From positions 19,624,367-19,688,366 of the forward strand of contig NC_034014.1 in NCBI RefSeq assembly GCF_000346465.2: DNA of 64,000 nucleotides, given 5' to 3'. The translations under genes were made by a program, and so were the position numbers. The DNA comes from Prunus persica. Lineage: Eukaryota > Streptophyta > Magnoliopsida > Rosales > Rosaceae. The notes under the pieces are model-generated. The model saw only the letters and a program-made list of their open reading frames with translations, made no database searches and was not told the origin of the DNA. Below, piece by piece: positions 60,517 to 64,000 of the stretch; position 1 is the stretch's first letter; every line of letters begins with the position of its first letter.

Positions 60517-63493
60517 TGTAATAGCCCGAAAAATTCAAGGTGGATTTTCATATTTTAGTGAAAAATAATATTATGGTGGAGAATGATTATGGGTATTTTA
60601 TCAAGTGATTTTGGATTGAGATTAGTAAATTAACTGTGTTGAATTTGAAGTTGGACAAACATGACCAAAATACTCTTATGTGTGAAAATTACCAAACTAT
60701 CCTTGTAGGCCAAAAAAAAAAAAAACAGATAGAAGAAGAATATGAAACGTGGAGGGAATCAAATCATCCTCCTCCCATTCTTCCCCTCTTGCCTCAAGCT
60801 TCCAAATTTGCAATTATGAAAATGGTGAGTCACCTATTCGAAATTGATGACTCACCTAGCCTAAGATTCCTTAATGTATTCTCTTCCTCCCCATTCATTG
60901 TATTACCACTCTAAATTGATGACTGACCTCTAAGAATCTTCAATCATGAAATTATTCTTATCCTCATCATTCATTGTATGATCCCTTTCTTCCTCTTTCA
61001 CATATTTTCATCCCTATTCTTCTTTTGTTCTTCTTCAAAAATTCAAAAAAATTCGTCACTTCCTTGGAGCATCTGAGAACTCAAATTTAGAGAGCTCAAA
61101 TAAGAAAACTTCCTTCATAAAAGTTGTTCATTTACGTGATTCCTGTAACATACTCAATTTTCACCTCAATCCGATTAGTATAGCCTCCAAAAGGTTGGTA
61201 TGATCAGAGTATGTTTACCATTTTCTGATTTCACAGTAGTATGCTCGGTTTCAGAATATTTCTATGACTTCTTGTACTCAAATGGCTTTGGTTCCTTCAT
61301 CAAAGTTGTTCAAAATTCTGTCTACTATAACATATCAAAAATTTAGGTTGATCGGACTTCTATAGCCACCTTGGGAAAGTTTAGAGTGGAACTTGTACTT
61401 TGATTATATTGAATTTCTTGTTATAGATGTGTACTTTCTCTCAAATGGTTTGTTACTTGTCTTTCAATTGATAAAATTAGCCACTATCATCTCAAGTAAA
61501 TGATTCTTTGAAGGTATAAAGCTCATTTTCTTATTGTCTCTTTGAGTACTAGTTATAAATCAAGTGTTGGTTAGAGTACCACAATGACATATATCTCTTT
61601 CAAAGTGTGTTTCTGTGAAATTCTAGATTATTTCGATGAGATTTTGTACCAATTTCATTCTAGGATTTTGTTATATCAAAATTCATATCTCAAAGTTGGT
61701 TTTGTGCCATTAATTTAAATTGAGTTTTTTGTGAATTTTCAAAGTAGAGACTATGTTGTTGGAATTGTTTTTATTCTACCGCATGCCATGTTTGAGTACA
61801 TGTTTGAAAACTTCCTGAACTTGGATTTTCATGAAATTTTAATATGTTTTACTTTCACGTATTTTCTTCAAATCTAGAAAGTTTTATCCATTTTGGTTGT
61901 AAATTGAAATTTGGGTGAGTTTTCAAAATAAAGTGTACAAACCTTAAAAAAAGAACATTTTGCAGCCTAGTCTGTTTTGGTTTCAATTTTGAATGCTTCC
62001 TTAACCCTAATTTCCATCAAATTTTGACATTTTTCATTTTTCTATGTCTAGTTGTAATATGAAATTTTTTATATTATTTTGATTTAAACTCAATATTTGG
62101 TGAATTTTTAAAGTTAACGTGTTCCAACCTAAATGTTTAGCAAAACTGAAATTTTTGTTTTAAATTGATGTTTTAAATTTTCTTTATGAGTCTAGAGCCG
62201 AACCACCTGATTTTAAACATCACAAAGAGTAGAACAATTATAGCAGGGGAATAGATTGGTTTTTCCTTGACAAAGAGTAGAACAATTATAGTAGGAGAAT
62301 ATATTGGTTTTTCCTTGACGCTTGGTTCTAATGCTTGTTTGAACGTAAGGTTAAGGGAGTAATGATCGGGTCGAACAACTTGTCAAGTGTTTCTTGGGGC
62401 TTTAGGTCTACTTACTTTCAAGGACGAACCTGCACAAGGTTAAGCTAGCTGGACCTGAGGTAGGGTTTCCTGATTTCCCGATGATTGGGCTACATCACTT
62501 TTAATCTTGGTGCTTATATGCAATATTATAAATATGAATATTATTGTTGCTTTGCTCGATAAATATTATTTGATGTTATGTGAATATTATTATTGATGTT
62601 TCTCCATGAATATTATTTTTGACGTTGGGTTATTCGTGTGATTAAGCCTGATATATATTATTGTTATTATTTGTAATATTATTCTGCATAGATAAATGGG
62701 GTTTGCACTGCATTACATATGCATCATAAAGACAATGGCGTTTGAGGTGTGTGTGTGTGGAATAAATTCAAGTGATGGGAGCAGGACTTGAATATATTGA
62801 GGTGATGGGAGCATGGCCTTTAATGAAAAGTGAAAGTGGAGAAATTCGAGGTGATGGGAGCATGGCCTCTAATAAAAAGTGAAAGTCGAGAAATTCATAA
62901 ACAAAAGAAAACTGGGTTAAGGGACTGATGGGCGCTAGTTCATATTTTAGGGTATTCGGAGCCACAGTGGTAAAACGCATGGTATAGGACATGCAGGCTT
63001 GTTGCTCTAAGGTATGAATTAGCGGGATTAGAAGGGAGTGAGTTCATGGCATCACTGCATATGCAAATTTATTTATATGGTTGCATAATTTCTATATCTG
63101 GTGTTGTTTGATGCATGACACTTTGATTAGCTGTGATAGTTGACCTTGAGGGGTTTGACGGTACTTTACTGGGTATTAGAATGCTCATACCCTAATAGAT
63201 TGTGCAGGATTCAAGGCGAAGTGTGAGGAAGCAGGTTTTCAACTGAGCTACTAGGCTTTTGTTGTTGATTTGTGTAATTAACATTTATAAGTAGTCAACC
63301 GTTTGATTAAGATCTTAGTGTGTAATTAATTACGAGCTACTGCGACTCTGATTCTGTGTTGTTAAGTAAATTTGTATTTATTTGTGGCTCTTTTTCTTAT
63401 CATATCATAGTTGTAAGATTTTATTCTTATGACTATGATATGACTCACACCCTGATTTGGGAATATTTCTTATTTTCGAAACGGGGCGTGACA
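60517..63493 (+). repeat. 5' LTR, about 2,977 bp
   Basis: Bounded by TG...CA and followed by the primer-binding site. It contains a ~51-bp tandem duplication (AAAGAGTAGAACAATTATAG at about 62224 and 62275). It also has short tandem units starting TGATGGGAGCA (about 62774, 62803, 62852). Confidence 0.8.
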
Positions 63494-63496
63494 AGA

Positions 63497-63510
63497 TGGT
63501 ATCAGAGCCC
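63497..63510 (+). other. Primer-binding site (tRNA-iMet)
   Basis: TGGTATCAGAGCCC lies three bases after the LTR end. The first 12 bases are exactly complementary to the 3' end of plant initiator methionine tRNA, including CCA. Confidence 0.9.
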
Positions 63511-64000
63511 AGGCATTAGATTCTTTGGGTAGAACTTGTGAAGTTGTGCAAAGGAACTGGAAATAGGCTTGAATCTTGGAGCTGTAACAATATAGGTTTT
63601 GAGGGTCTCTATAGATTTTGGAGGAAAAAAAATCCAGTGATCATCAGTACACAAGTATATTTAAAGTTAGATGGGATTGATGTATGCAAGTACAACTATT
63701 TCAAGAAAAGTGAACGTTAGTGTATTTATAGATTTACGTATCATAGTTATCCTTATGCTCGAGGTTTTCTAGTTATAAAAATTAGAATTGTAGTTTTATA
63801 GTACTTAAGTCTCAAATTTGAAAGAAATGAGGGTAATGAATTTGAAGATGTTGAGAAAATTAGATGACAGTTAAAATTTTGCAAGGATTGATTTGTTTTC
63901 GAAATTAGTGTGGCGCTGCATAGGTGTGGTCACTATAGGGTTGAATTGAAGGATAGTGTGAGTAATGTAAATCATTGTTGTTTTATGAGTTTAAGTGGTA

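Larger units (their letters stand above)
60517..64000 (+). mobile_element. Ty3/gypsy-type LTR retrotransposon, 5' part only
   Basis: A long LTR from 60517 (TGTAATAGCCCGAAAAATTC) to 63493 (CGGGGCGTGACA), 2,977 bp, is followed after three bases by TGGTATCAGAGCCC (63497-63510). That is the complement of the initiator-Met tRNA 3' end, the usual plant primer-binding site. The TGTAATAGCCC start and ~3-kb LTR fit Del/Tekay-type gypsy elements. Only about 500 bp of internal leader, with no domain yet, lies within the window. The 3' LTR is outside, so age and completeness cannot be judged. Confidence 0.85.

Noticed and set aside
60342..60551. Possible LINE RNase H fragment on the minus strand
   Set aside because: Too short and weak; it is noted only in the flank description.

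Overview
This is a stretch of flowering-plant nuclear DNA. Genes have GT-AG introns, intergenic DNA is AT-rich, and most of the non-genic sequence is transposons. The encoded proteins are eudicot-like. The transposon mix and gene style suggest a woody rosid, probably Rosaceae such as Prunus, but that placement is an impression, not shown by the sequence. There is one 100-N assembly gap (28047-28146).

Left, gene-dense part (1-12.5 kb): the 3' half of a CAMTA calmodulin-binding transcription activator (+), then a complete six-exon ubiquitin-specific protease of the UBP3/UBP4 type (-). Next is the nuclear gene for plastid ribosomal protein L29 (+), divergent from the protease across about 1.1 kb, and an intronless tubulin-folding cofactor C gene (+). 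A gene-poor stretch of about 13.4 kb (12.5-25.9 kb) follows. It holds a SINE, an old LTR-like fragment, a hairpin MITE and microsatellites.

Middle part (25.9-38 kb): an R2R3-MYB gene of the MYB93/MYB53/MYB92 type (three exons, +), the assembly gap, and a tandem array of a ~683-bp repeat (about 32.6-34.5 kb). A 333-bp MITE comes next, then an intronless, GC-rich C2H2 zinc-finger gene of the STOP1/STOP2 type.

Right, transposon-dominated part (38.7-64 kb) holds three large elements with recognisable ends. (a) A 6,074-bp LTR retrotransposon (38684-44757) has 437-bp LTRs differing at six sites and a perfect 5-bp target duplication. It has no intact gag-pol but carries an antisense coiled-coil reading frame. 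(b) An 8,912-bp CACTA transposon (49299-58210) has 28-bp inverted ends and a 3-bp AAT target duplication. It sits inside an exon of a decayed beta-galactosidase (GH35) gene. Its non-coding sequence is packed with short ACGACG/CGTCGT motifs, often as inverted pairs, and its own genes are broken. (c) A ~2,977-bp 5' LTR (60517-63493), followed by a tRNA-iMet primer-binding site, begins a Ty3/gypsy-type element that runs off the window. Two copies of an unnamed small-protein gene (47924-48175 and 59786-60010) bracket the beta-galactosidase relic.

The host genes do not form a pathway; they are ordinary independent plant genes. The most unusual material is the CACTA element with its motif array, the young but coding-dead LTR element with hairpin repeats and an antisense ORF, and the small-protein pair.
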